Shown here: positions 25,801-36,800 of the stretch, in pieces
How the letters are laid out: each line of letters begins with the position of its first letter
Position numbering within the stretch: the first letter of the stretch is position 1
NCBI GenBank assembly: GCA_009741485.1
Contig: CM019219.1
Span: forward strand, 2,207,998-2,271,997
Direction: 5' to 3'
Length of the DNA stretch: 64,000 nucleotides
Origin: Malurus cyaneus samueli
Taxonomy: Eukaryota > Chordata > Aves > Passeriformes > Maluridae
The notes under the pieces: generated by a model
Seen by the model: only the letters and a program-made list of their open reading frames with translations
Databases searched by the model: none
What the model was told of the DNA's origin: nothing
Program-made: the position numbers and the translations under genes

Positions 25801-28800
25801 AAATCACTTGCTTCCCAACACAACAATAATAATACTTTTGAATTTATTTGGTCACATCTTGAGCACTTCCATTTCAGCCATGTGGGATGTGGCACTGAAG
25901 ACCACAAGTGTACCAGCCTTAGAGACGTCATTTACTCTGTTCACCTCAAACTCACAAAAAAAATGAAACCAGGAGTATAATTTGAAGTAGCTAGAAACTC
26001 TCAGATAAAGGATTCCAGTGCTACAATAACATTTAGTTATATATATTTGCTTTATTGAGCCTAAGAAGGATCAAAAGCAGGATCTGTATTTATATAAAAC
26101 CGCTCAGATTTCCTGAAACAAGTCCAGAGCAAACCAGTCTTGAGCAGCCAAAGAACACAGAGCAGGGAAAGAAAATATCGGATTAGGAAATACCTGTTAA
26201 AATTCCAGGGATGTGACAGTTTCTTGTTGAAAGCACAGGACACATCTTGAGAGGGTTTTTTAACTTTGCTCCTGTGAAAGCAGCAGCAAAGTCACAAATC
26301 CTTGTGGTTCACACCTTGAGGAACCAGTGGCTGCTGTTGGCAAGAAGCCCTAAAAACCTCTACTCTGTTTTTTTAATTTTGCTTTTTTACTGTTCTTTCA
26401 CCTGCTCTAATCCACCTTTACTGTCTTGTCCTTTCTAGAGCAATAAAACTCCAGGAGTCTTTTCTTTCTTCCTTTTTTTTTTTTCAGAACACTCATAGCA
26501 AGACAGGGAAGTAATTTGTGCTTATAAATCTCAAGACAACTAACTCTAGGGCATAAAAATGCAAATTACTGATGCTATCAAGGGGCTGAAATTGGCTGCC
26601 ATATAACCATATATTTTGCAAGCTTTAGCACAAACTACTCTGTTGACTTCTGGAAATTAGCTTTCCATGATCTCCTAGTAATTACTACACATCTGAATGA
26701 CCCTTTTACTCTCCCTGTATTTTCAATCACTGACTTTTATTCCCTGTCACTAACTTCTATTCATCATCAGCTGCTACTTCTTATTTCTTTAAAATTCCTA
26801 AAGATTTCCCTCTCAGATGCTTTAGCTTTTCCAAGAGCTCATCGTTTGTCCCACTAAACCACAAATATCTGAAAATAAATGTTCTCTCTGGAAAGAATTG
26901 TACAGGCAGAGGTGAGAGCTCTGAGGCTGAAATGAAGCAGGCCCACAGTTTTAACAGGAATTTACAGGCTTCTGAGAGAATTTGTCTGAAAACTAAGGAT
27001 GTTTTAAAGGTACCTGAAGTTACATTAGCAGATTTAGATACTGGAGAAGTTCTGGAAAAGTTCATGGAAGGGGAATTAATAAATCATTTTTTTCCCTTCA
27101 GACCTGAGTAACAGAATGAGGTTAAAAACAACAGGTGCTTGTTTGCATCCCATTTTACTTTTTCCTTGATTAGAAGTAGTTAATTACAGAGAGATGGCAA
27201 TAAACAGTTCACAGCCAACGAAGTTAAAACCTGATTTCAAGATTTTCTTCCAAAATATTCGGGAAATGTGCAGCTAAATGTGACCTAGCAGCTAATTACA
27301 GCCTTGCTTTCCTTTTAATCTTTGTATGCCAGAGACATTCCCACTCTTAATGAATGCAAGGAATTATTTGTGATCATCTCCTAATGAAGATATGAGTGCA
27401 GAGACACCCCCTGCCTGGGTGGGCAGCTGTGGCTGTGGTTTAGTTGTTTTATTTAGGGTTTTTTTTTCACATTAATATGCAGACTGACAGCAGCCCACAG
27501 AAGCTGACAAATGGCAAGCACAGCCACCAATTTCCCAGGGCTGGGGACGGGGCCAAGTCCTGCTGCAGTGGAATTTTTGCCACCAGCTTCAAGGGGACTG
27601 GAATTGAACTCGTTATCCATAAAACTGAGAAAATATCACCCAGTTCCTTCGACTGGAGTAAGGAGAAAGTTGCTGCAGTGATTAGGGAGCAATTTATATT
27701 GTGAATATAAATGAACTGGCACCCATAAAGGATATTGGCCATTCAGTAAGACCTGGAAATGGACTTGTGCAAAGAGCTGGGAGGAAAGAACCTTAAAGAA
27801 CCTTCACACTTCAAGAGTTCCCAAAATTCCACCCATACCTTTTATGTTTTGGTAACTATTTTTTGGAGTGCAGGCCTGACAGCTTCCAGTCCGCCTTCAG
27901 GTTCCCTCTCCCCACTCCCAGAACTGGAGCCACATAAAGGGACCTGCTTTTATCACCATCAGATTTCCTACAGACCTGCTCAAGTTCTAGTTTTAACTGT
28001 TGATTTGCTTAATCCTGTTCTCTCAGGACATTTTCCTATATTCACTCATTATTTTTGCTGCCTCACTGTTCTCACTTCTACCTATGGAGGTTGTAAGGAA
28101 GTTATAACCCACACTAAGAGAAAATTGAATTTTGTGGAGTGAGAAAGCACAGCCAATTGCCAGGGAAACATTTTCTTTTACTACATTCCTTTTCTTTTTT
28201 TTATATCATGAAAACATATGTAAAAAAATTCTAATCATTAAAAAGGCAACAAAGAGAATACCAAAGACCTGCAAGAATAACAGTTACAACTTCTGTAAAT
28301 GTTCTCTGGTTAAAAAGATCCTTCCCTGAGCTGCTCTGTATCTCAGCACCCCTCAAATGTGATCACCCCACTTCAAAAAGAATGAACACAAAAAAACCCC
28401 ACCTGAATACTGCCAGTAATGGAAGGAGTTTTCACACAGTCAAAGAGCAAATACACTACTCAGGATTTTTGGGAAAAATACACTGTTCAGGATTGTGCCT
28501 GGGATTTTGACAAAAAATTTTCTGACAAAACATATTACCAAAGTGATTTGCATCTCTATGATTTTACCTCTGATTTTCATCCTCCAGAATGTTCTCAGCC
28601 TTCCATTCATCCATTATTTTTTGTTCTTACTCACTGTCACATGAAAGAAGCTATCATTTTCCCACAGGAAAATCTGAAATATGATAATGAGCATTCAGAC
28701 ATTCATTTCTGTGTAGCCATTCCTAATAAATGGAATTCTCTTCCCTTTTCCTTAGCTCCTGAAAGCCTGATGCAGGCTTTGGAAGACCTGGATTATCTGG

Positions 28801-31800
28801 CAGCGCTGGATAACAATGGAAACCTCTCTGAATTTGGAATAATTATGTCAGAATTCCCCCTGGATCCACAACTGTCCAAGTCACTGCTGGCTTCGTGTGA
28901 ATTTGAGTGTGTGGATGAGATGCTCACCATTGCAGCCATGGTAACAGGTACCCATAGATCCTGTCCCACCTGCCCAACCCAGACTCTTCCCAAATTTATC
29001 CATAAAAGCGACCCAAAAATAAATTTTTGTTGTTCTCATCCTGCTTATTTCAAGTAAATTAACATATTTGGCTGTTCAAGTCTGAACTGTGAGGATACAA
29101 TGAAACTTAAGTCAAGAATTCCCACAGAGCATTCAATTTCCAGGCTTCTATTGGCTTCCTCCCTTTGAACAGAAACATCCCTTCAAAATGAAAATGAATC
29201 TCACATTAATCTACATTTGTTACAGACTGGTGCAGCAAATTAAGGGAAGCTCTAATTATCAAACAACATTGAACTGTTGACCTACAAACAATTATTTTGT
29301 GATCTTTTCTCTCTACTTCAATGTTTTATAAAATTAACACAACCTTGGAGTCTCAGGGAGCAAACACATGAACCACAGGATATCAAGCTGCATTAGTTGT
29401 TCTCCTTGTAGGACAACTTTTTATGGCCAAACTGGGTTGATTTTTAACTAGTGATATATTTTTTAAGTACATACAACAAAGGTAAATGATTGAGCATAAG
29501 CACAATTCCATTTTAAAAAAGCTCAACCATCTCAAAAAAACTCAAAGCAAAATGCACTGGAAAGCACAAATTTCAACACAGAGAGGCAAATTAAAGTGTT
29601 TTAGTGTTTTTCTATAAAAGAAGCCATTTGTTGGAGTCTGGCTAAATTGGGTTTGCCATTATGCAGCATTTTTGGCATCAGCCTGGGAGAAAGTTGCTCA
29701 CCTGTTTTTGTGTTTGCAGCACACATTAACAAGACACTGAAAGGACACCCACATCAATAAACCCTTAGCAAAGGCAGCAGGTTCAGTTCTTCAGCACCTG
29801 TCCAACACTGGGGACGGAAGGAAAAATCCAAAAATAGGAATAGAAAATGGGAGGAAAACCCCAAAAATAGGAATAGAAAATGGAAGGAAAAATCCAAAAA
29901 TAGGAATAGAAAATGGAAGGAAAAACCCAAAAATGGGAATAGAAAATGGAAGGAAAAACCCAAAAATAGGAATAGAAAATGGAAGGAAATCCCAAAAATA
30001 GGAATAGAAAACGGAAGGAAAAACCCAAAAATAGGAATAGAAAATGGAAGGAAATACCAAAAATAGGAATAGAAAATGGAAAGAAATCCCAATGGTACCA
30101 GTGGGGTTACTCCTTGTGTTACTCCTGTGTGTCTTCACCACTGGTTTGGTTTTGTCCTCAGCCCCCAGCTGCTTCCTGCACGCCCCTCCTGGCACAGAGG
30201 AGATCGCTCTGACCTGCTGGCGCCGCTTCTCCCACCCTGCAGGAGATCACTTCACCCTCATCAACATCTTCAACGCCTTCAAGGCAGCCACTGCCAACCC
30301 CACAGAGCCAGGCAAGTGTGCCCAAGCTAAAATGAACCACACTGGGACTGGAAAAAAAAACTCCCAAAAGTCTGGTGATTCCTTCTAGAACTGCTGAATT
30401 GCAGGGAGAAACCTATGGGAGTAGCTATTACTGATGAATATTAATTTATTCATTAATTAAAAACAACCTAAGAGAGCATCCCTTACCCAACACGAATGCA
30501 TAGCCACTATTCCAATTGTCCTTTGAAGTGACACTGTGCAAAACCAGAATGATTGGTAGAAGCACAAAATCTAAGTTTAGGATGAATTAATGCTGTTGAG
30601 GAGGGCCTTGATTGCCCCAACAGCCCAACAATTCTGGTGAGTTTTTGATAGCTGCGAACTGCAAGGAAAATTTAAGGAAAAAATGGAAAGTGGTAAAGTC
30701 CACATTTACAGGAAGCCAAATAAAAGGCAGCAGACTGCAGGGAGCAGAAGCTCTTCATTTTGTTGTGTTCAAACATCCTGCTTCAGTTCATTTAGCCCAA
30801 GTGCAGTGCTCAGACAGCAGAGTGATAAATTTGCACATACTGAGTGAAAACTTGAGACAGGAGAGTAGGATTGTTTCCTGTTCAGTCATGTGGAATGCTG
30901 GAGGGAGCTCCAGGAGAGCCAGTTCTTTACCAAAAGGCACGATCAGCACCAGCATTACAGATGTGATTTCAGCTCCATATCCTGGCCTGAATCCATGAGG
31001 CCTGAAAAATAGAACTGCTACTCATTCTCTTGGAAGCTATTACTTAGAGCAAAGAAGGGATTTGATTCAGAAGGAAATAGCTGCAGTTCTATAAAACTAA
31101 ATGAGACTATCAAGTATTGTCCACTTACTTTCCACGCTGAGCCTAAACTGCCTGTACGGCTCATTACCAGAATTTTGGACATCATTTACTGCAGCAGTTC
31201 AAGAGCATTTCACAGAGCAGCATCTCTGTGGATTGCACCCATCAGTACAATTCTCCTTTAAGCCAAAACAGTTTTTTCCTCCACAGACTTCAGCAGTGAG
31301 AAATGGTGCCGTGATTATTTCCTGAGCTGCTCTGCTCTGAGCATGGCAGAGATGATCAGAGCCGAGCTGGTGGAGATTATGAAGCGCATTGAACTTCCCA
31401 TTTCAGAGCCAGACTTTGGATCAGAAGAAAATCTACTAAGCATTAAGAAAGCTCTTTTATCTGGTTACTTCATGCATGTAAGGAAAAACGCTGTGGTTTC
31501 ATCTTCCTCTGCTGTTAAATTATATAGAATGCTTTCAGAAAATTTAAGTTCATTAGTGAAATCTCTTGATCACCACAAAGTATAATTTTTTTCACAGTGT
31601 ATCCAACACTTCTGCCCACTCCAGCCTTTTCTCTGGGGTTCATCTCTCACTGCAGGAGTTCACACACTCCACAGCAATCAGAAAACTGTCAATATGCCTT
31701 TCACTCACAGAACTCTTTCACCTCAGAAAACTCTTGAGCTTGTAATATTCTCCCAGACATCATTTCCTTTTCAAAGGTGTTTTTTGTGAAAATTGTCTGG

Positions 31801-33404
31801 AAATAGAGAAATCACTTGGATATATTTAGGTGTAAATAATAAACAGCTTGCTTCATCTCAGGAAGGCACTTTAACTATAATTGTAAATGTAAACAAGATT
31901 GATTTATTCCCACTGGAGTCCCCAGACTTTCCTTCACATCCCTGTGCTCCATCTCAACACAAAAATGACCTCTCCCAAGTGCACATTTTGTGTCCTGACA
32001 CACATTGTGTTTTAAAGTCTATGAAGAGTACATCTACTAAAGAATATATTAAGAATAGATGTTTTCACAGACCCTTCAAAGCCAAATTCAGATAGTTTTG
32101 TACTTACTTGTTGCAGTTTCTTTTCAAATACACAGATGAACACTTTGTTCAAGTCTTATTTCATGGTATCCAGTCCCAAATTCTCCCATACAAATTCAGG
32201 AGAGGTTTGGCCTCTCCTTTTGTAAATAACTGAAGGCAAGTTTAATTTCTGATTAAATAATGGACAATTCTCTCAATTTTTGTTTAGATTGCTCGTGATG
32301 TGGATGGCTCAGGGAACTACTTAATGTTAACACACAAACAAGTGGCCCAGCTCCATCCCTTCTCATCCTATTACAACACCAGGAGGATTCCTGAGTGGGT
32401 TTTATTCCACGAGTTCAGCATCTCAGAGGACAATTCCATCAGAGTTGTCTCCGAGATCTCTCCCCATCTGTAAGTGAACTGTGATGAAATTGCTCCTTCA
32501 CTTCTAAACCCACCACAAAATCATCATTTTGGGGGGATAAAAAGAAATAAAAGGGAAGATCTGTGATGTCAGGCCCTTACTATTCTCAATATTTGCCACT
32601 GTAACTATAATAAATTGAAAAAAAACCCACTTTATTAGCTGCAGGAGTTTCTTACAAAGTAAAATATACAGAAAAATACAGAGTTAACAGAGCAGTGTAC
32701 TCTTACATGAATCCAGCTGGAAATGTCTTTGTTCCTTGAAAACCTATTTTCCAGCAAATCTTTTTCTTAACGTATTTTCCGTGCCCAGCCAGCTGAATCA
32801 TCAACTGTTTATGGATTCAGGGAGAGACCAGAGTCTTCCTTGTGCAGAAATCTCTTTACACAAAGAATATACATTTCACTGTCCCATCTTTTCTATTTCC
32901 CATGTTTATAGGAGAGCTTTTTTCATAATGTTATTGAACCACTCTGTTCTAAAGCAGGAAAATTGCTATTTAATGCAGTCTGCAGCACTGGGAACTGCAT
33001 TGCACCTCAAGTGCAGGCTGAAAATATTAAGTGCAAGGCTACTCAAAGCACAAATTCCCACTGCATCTTGCAGAGAATCTTGGTTTCTTGCAGAGTTTTG
33101 GGTTGAAATATCAATTTTGTAGCTTCTTTTACAAACATCTGGAAAAAATCATTCAAATATTTCAAAATTCAATTTTAAAATTCATAATGTTTTGTCTGAT
33201 TTCCTCCCCAGATTCGCAGAGTTGGTACCTCAGTATTATTTCAGTAATCTTCCTCCAAGTGAAAGCAAGGATATTCTGCAGGAAGTGATCAATCACTTGG
33301 CACGTGTTTCAGCCACGAAGGAGGAACAGGAAACTATCAATGACAGCAAAAAAAATGAGGAATTTCCCCAAACTCCCACTGAGCAGGGATGTGTTATTCA
33401 GTGA
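13622..33404 (+). CDS. DHX32: DHX32, DEAH-box helicase-like protein 32
   Basis: Eleven coding exons: 13622(or 13647)-13891, 16460-16650, 18296-18668, 20144-20389, 22464-22563, 22679-22837, 28756-28947, 30162-30311, 31287-31477, 32288-32469, 33212-33404 (TGA at 33402). All joins keep frame. From the ATG at 13622 the protein is 748 aa; human is about 743. Order: acidic N-terminus (DGDEEE), RecA1 with Walker A GDAKTGKS (81-88), DDVHER (180-185), RecA2 with FLACEQ, degenerate motif VI at 379-386, winged helix, HA2 ratchet starting [14 protein letters not shown] (about 448), and C-terminal OB-fold ending [19 protein letters not shown]. The start is uncertain: a good acceptor (CTTTTCTCCAG) precedes 13647, so a short upstream coding exon may exist. 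Family knowledge: DHX32 is related to the spliceosomal DHX15 group but divergent, nuclear and mitochondrial, with poorly defined activity. Intron 8 uses a GC donor. Confidence 0.95.
13647..13891 (+). CDS. DHX32: DHX32 exon with N-terminal acidic region and Walker A
   Basis: Encodes the acidic stretch [10 protein letters not shown], the signature [16 protein letters not shown] and motif [11 protein letters not shown], which corresponds to GETGSGKTTQ in active DEAH helicases. It ends on a whole codon with donor CAG|GTCAGT. Upstream frame is open to ATGs at 13589 and 13622. Human homology in memory runs only to about the ENDCF position, so residues before it cannot be placed. Confidence 0.92.
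13892..15874. other. DHX32 intron 1, 5' part, unremarkable
   Basis: AT-rich intronic sequence between the Walker A exon and the 22-bp minisatellite. I see no repeat family, exon or RNA gene in it. Confidence 0.6.
15875..16421 (+). repeat. 22-bp minisatellite, about 25 copies
   Basis: Tandem array of a 22-bp unit of the form GCTGGTTGAATTTGCAGTCC, with common variants TTTCTG, GTTGGT and GTCTGT after the CAG. It lies in DHX32 intron 1 and stops about 38 bp before the exon at 16460. Nearly every unit holds TTTGCAG, a match to the 3' splice-site consensus, on the transcribed sense strand. Long minus-strand open frames over the array (15790-16430) are by-products of the repetition. Confidence 0.93.
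16804..17075 (-). mobile_element. CR1 LINE 3' fragment, diverged
   Basis: Starts ATCACAGAATCGCCGAG, continues with GGAAGGGACC, then CCCTGGCAGCACTGTCCAAA and ACCTAAACCTCTCTGGCAC. These are standard blocks of the CR1 3' region read as its reverse complement. It lies about 150 bp after the second coding exon of DHX32. Short open frames here derive from the element. Confidence 0.7.
17100..18295. other. DHX32 intron 2 remainder
   Basis: No recognised element other than the CR1 fragment just upstream. It ends in the acceptor TTGCAG before the exon at 18296. Confidence 0.6.
18296..18668 (+). CDS. DHX32: DHX32 exon carrying motifs Ib, II and III
   Basis: Largest DHX32 exon. It encodes [12 protein letters not shown] (motif Ib, usually TEGMLLRE), LDDVHER where active enzymes have DEAHER, and LLTAPHM where they have SAT. 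It ends with FLACEQ, the motif IV region, at donor CAA|GTGAGT. The gene stays open and conserved although catalytic residues have changed, which fits a non-catalytic or weakly catalytic family member. Confidence 0.95.
18669..20143. other. DHX32 intron 3
   Basis: AT-rich. It holds an interrupted ATT microsatellite at about 19019-19045 and an A run at 19998-20008. No other element is recognised. Confidence 0.6.
20390..22463. other. DHX32 intron 4
   Basis: AT-rich intron with no recognisable mobile element or conserved exon. Open frames such as 20585-20875 and 21700-22005 show no family resemblance. Confidence 0.55.
22855..22893 (+). repeat. (ATT)n microsatellite
   Basis: Perfect or near-perfect ATT triplet run of about 12 units, 18 bp after the DHX32 exon that ends at 22837. 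Likely length-polymorphic. Confidence 0.93.
22894..28755. other. DHX32 intron 6, largest intron
   Basis: About 5.9 kb. It contains a CR1 fragment at 24790-24855 and an exon-like open segment at 23246-23354 (see findings). The rest is AT-rich without recognised content. The open frame 28419-29057 only extends the true exon 28756-28947 back into intron. Confidence 0.55.
24790..24855 (-). mobile_element. CR1 fragment
   Basis: Contains GGATGGGTTGGGCTGGAAAG, then AACCTTAAAGATCACCCAG and CCCCCTGCCATGG, the reverse complement of the CR1 3' end. Only about 65 bp is clear. Confidence 0.65.
28948..29827. other. DHX32 intron 7, 5' part
   Basis: AT-rich intron without recognised elements, running up to the 33-bp minisatellite. 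Confidence 0.55.
29828..30090 (+). repeat. 33-bp polypurine minisatellite, 8 copies
   Basis: Unit of the form CCAAAAATAGGAATAGAAAA followed by TGGAAGGAAAAA; some units are 32 bp through loss of a base. The sense strand is about 90 percent purine in long runs. It sits in DHX32 intron 7 and ends about 70 bp before the exon at 30162. Since 33 is a multiple of 3, the minus strand gives long open frames of Phe/Leu-rich peptide (29754-30195) that are not genes. Confidence 0.93.
30162..30311 (+). CDS. DHX32: DHX32 exon followed by a GC splice donor
   Basis: Encodes [20 protein letters not shown] and the helical segment after it, in the HA2 region. Only the split after GAG CCA G gives the phase needed by the next exon at 31287 (codon GAC, then [11 protein letters not shown]). 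The intron therefore begins GCAAGT, with exon end CAG: the classic minor GC-AG donor CAG|GCAAGT. The nearby GTGTGC would shift the frame. Confidence 0.88.
30312..31286. other. DHX32 intron 8, GC-AG type
   Basis: About 1 kb intron beginning GCAAGT and ending CCACAG. Nothing else recognised inside. Confidence 0.6.
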
Positions 33405-33439
33405 TTTTAGACTGAACTGTCACATATTGGACAGCAGTA

Positions 33440-33445
33440 AATAAA
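33440..33445 (+). terminator. DHX32 polyadenylation signal
   Basis: AATAAA 36 bp after the DHX32 stop codon, the first canonical hexamer downstream. It implies a very short 3' UTR, with cleavage near 33460. Confidence 0.65.
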
Positions 33446-33647
33446 AGCAATATATCCAAAGCACATCCCCACCTTAACCCATGTAATTATTGCAAACTTT
33501 TGACATAAATGTATTTAACAGAAAGAACATAAAGAAAAAGCACTTTTCTCAATGAAAGAGGTTGCATGCATTATTTTGGAACAAAACCACATTTAGCTTT
33601 GTAAAAATATAATGGTCAGATACTCAGGTTTTCTTCTCACACTGGGT

Positions 33648-33653
33648 TTTATT
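33648..33653 (-). terminator. BCCIP polyadenylation signal
   Basis: TTTATT on the plus strand reads AATAAA on the minus strand, 163 bp beyond the BCCIP stop. With the DHX32 signal at 33440 this leaves a small gap, not an overlap, between the two convergent mRNAs if these signals are used. Confidence 0.6.
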
Positions 33654-33815
33654 GAGTGCTTCATGATGTAAAATAAGCAGAGTAAAACAAGATGATATAT
33701 TTAAAAATATTCATTTGGTGGGTATTTCTGGTTGCATAAAACCGTTGACTCAACAGCAGTTCTGAAAATATTGTAAAGTCACAGTTCTATAAAAATGTGG
33801 TGTTTGTAGTGGAGT

Positions 33816-36800
33816 TCAGAGAGAGAGATAATCTTTCAGTTTATCCATAATTCCATTAATTCCATCAGCTGGAACTATCATAACAGTCCTCAAAGGCTTC
33901 ATTGGTACATCATCAAAGGACCATCTGCCACCCAGGCAGGTGTCACTCTCCTCTTGCACAGAATAGTTGAATTTCAGAAGGGCTTTCTAAACAACAGAAA
34001 TAAAAGCATCCAGATTAAAAATTTTAATTAGCATGGAGATAATACATCATCTAAACAAAGTAATAATAATGAACCTGTTATGCTCGTGCTTCTTAAGAAG
34101 TTTTCTTTCCTGGTAAAATGTTCAGCAAAAATACCTATCAAAAATCCATTCTTTAAAGTGTTTTATACTATTCTCTTTTCTGGGAGTGGGGGTGGGAAAT
34201 CAATGCTCCCTTTAGTTCTGAGGCTCTGCTGCTTTCAGGGCCTATACTTAAAACTGCCCAGAGTCCTAAAAATTAACTAATCTGTAAGAATATGAGTATA
34301 TTAAGGGGATAGACACCAATATGGATCCTGAGGAGAAGTTTAGAAAGCTCCTGCTGAAGCCTCTGGAAGTTCTTTTTATGTTTCTCCAAATACACAAGTG
34401 TCTATAATGTGTATTTTCATTTTTCAGGGATATAAACCCCATACAAAAAGAACAGTCTCCTTTCATCAGCTTTCCTAGACAAATTCCTGATGGATAAGGA
34501 CCTTATAAATGCTAATAATTCTCACACAAGTCAGATTCAGAACTTTGAGCTCTACCAATAAGTAGAAAAACTTACCTGATTCCTTTCCTTTGTGGGAAAA
34601 TTAAGCTGCCCTCTCCTTTTAGGTTTGCTTTCTAGTAACAATATATTGAGGCTTTAAATCTCATTTTGGAAGAATTACCACATTAATTGAGTGGCTTTGC
34701 TCAAGAACAATTTGAGCACCTTTAATCAATTCCAAGTCTGGTTATAATAGATTTTCTGGTTATAATTTAAAGGAACAGAATAAAGCAAAGGGAAGTGCCA
34801 AGTGCAGAAAAAGGCTTCTCTCAGTTTGATATGGCTCCAAGTGTCTGCCTCACCACATTTTATGCTATTTTATGGCAATCTAATTAACATTATGTGTGAT
34901 CAGGGAAGACAGACACTCCAGCACTAATTTAACACATACACATTATTAAGCACAGAGAGACATTTAATTTAATACCCTACATAATGTTTAAAATGTTTTT
35001 TTTTAAAAACACTGGGAAGGCTGTTAAACAGAAAAACATGTTCAGTTTGAGTCAATCCTTTTGAGTTGAGAATTACTGCAATTTAGATGAAAGACACAAT
35101 TAGCCTTTAACAGAATAACTAAGCTAAGATAAATAAATACAAAATGGGCCTCCTAGAACAGAACACCCACGGACACATGAGCAGCACAGGCTTCTCCCCA
35201 CCAGCTTTACAATAAAACGTTCACACAAAGCTCAGGTTCAGCTGTTTCAGCTGCTGTGGCAGGAGCACAAAACAAAATCCCCAACTTGCCACTGCACAGA
35301 GTACAACACCATTCCCTACAGCTACCAATGAATTCCCCCACTTACATTTCTCTCCTTCCCAAGAAATAAAATTACAGCCCTATCACAGCTTCTGTCAGAA
35401 TGATTACACACAGGAACCTTGGCCATTAACCACCCCATGCATGTGCAAGTCCTTTACCCTGCAGGCACTGCCAGAAATGAAAAATAATGGTCTCTTGACA
35501 AAGTAATAATATTGTAGAAGAGTAGTTTTCAAGCTTTGGGAACACAAAAAAAAAAATTAAAAACGAACCATGAAAAATTCTTTGCATTTCAAAGCACATT
35601 TTTAATTTAATTTCCTGCATTTCCCCCTCACCTGATCTGGCTTGGGACCAGCAGAATTGTGTGGACAGGTTGCCTTAGGAAATGGGAAATAATATTTTCA
35701 TCTCAGTGTTTTAGCACTTTTTAGTAATATATTTGCCCTGAGTAGAACAGAAATAGAAAAGGGAATCAAGAGCCACTTCTCAGGGTCTTCAGAAGTTTTT
35801 CATTCTGAGCGTTTTTTGAAAGTAGCAGGTGCCCAGGAGGGAATAGATAAATCAATGCACAAAAAGAGCTCGATTGGTCCTCTCTCCACACCACTCCAAA
35901 ACACCCTGGATTTAATTTAAAAGTGTTTGTGATCATCTTGATAAAAGGTGCCCTTGAATTTGAGGTGAAACATCTTGTTTTGCTGATATGCAAAGAAAAA
36001 GAAGCATTTTAAATTAAATAACCATATGTTACCTCATGAAAGAATTCTTCCTCTGCATTTGCAAACATTAATTCCTCCTTTGGCTGATTCTTCCCTCCTT
36101 TCCTCTTAGAATTGCTCTTTGTAGCTTCTGTGAAGGTCTTGCTGATAAGGAGGTAATAGTGGCACTTTCCACAAGGTTTGTTTGTTCTATGTGCCTCAGT
36201 CAGCTCTTTCCTAAAGAGAAATAAATGTTTACCCACTTACACCATTTAAATCTTAAACAGGCATGTAAGTAAATCTTACAATGTATTAGTATAGAAAGGA
36301 TATTCCTATCACAGCCTATTCTTTTCCATGTGTCTCAGAAAATCAATTTTGCAGATGCATTCCTAGTACTTAAACATACTATTTGTACTTTTAAATAATA
36401 AAAATATGGATATTTTTCCACACCTCACAAGATAACCCTTTTTCCCCAGAATCTTGTTCATGGTAGAGGGTCTGTGAAATGATTCTAAGTGCAACTTTCT
36501 TTAAAAATACATCACACTATCACTACCATGAGTTGTAACTGGAGAGACAGAAAATACTCTTGCCTACCCTTGTGTTCATTATGTTGTCACTCCAAAACCT
36601 TTAAGGTGAAGAGGCTGAGATCTGAGTTCAAGCTGTGACAAGTACTGTATTTGTGTATTAACATGATTTCTAATCTCATCTCACATGAGAGGAAAGAAGA
36701 AAAATAATAAAAGAAAAAAATTATCTGAGTTTGATTAGTGGAGTTCCTTATCCAACAAAATATTCTTGTTCTCAGTTATCAACATGGCACTAAAATAATG

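Noticed and set aside
28419..29057. 212-aa open frame over a DHX32 exon
   Set aside because: Only 28756-28947 is exon; the rest is intron that happens to be open.
29754..30195. Minus-strand Phe/Leu-rich frames resembling membrane proteins
   Set aside because: They come from the 33-bp polypurine repeat; the hydrophobic look is due to T-rich codons.
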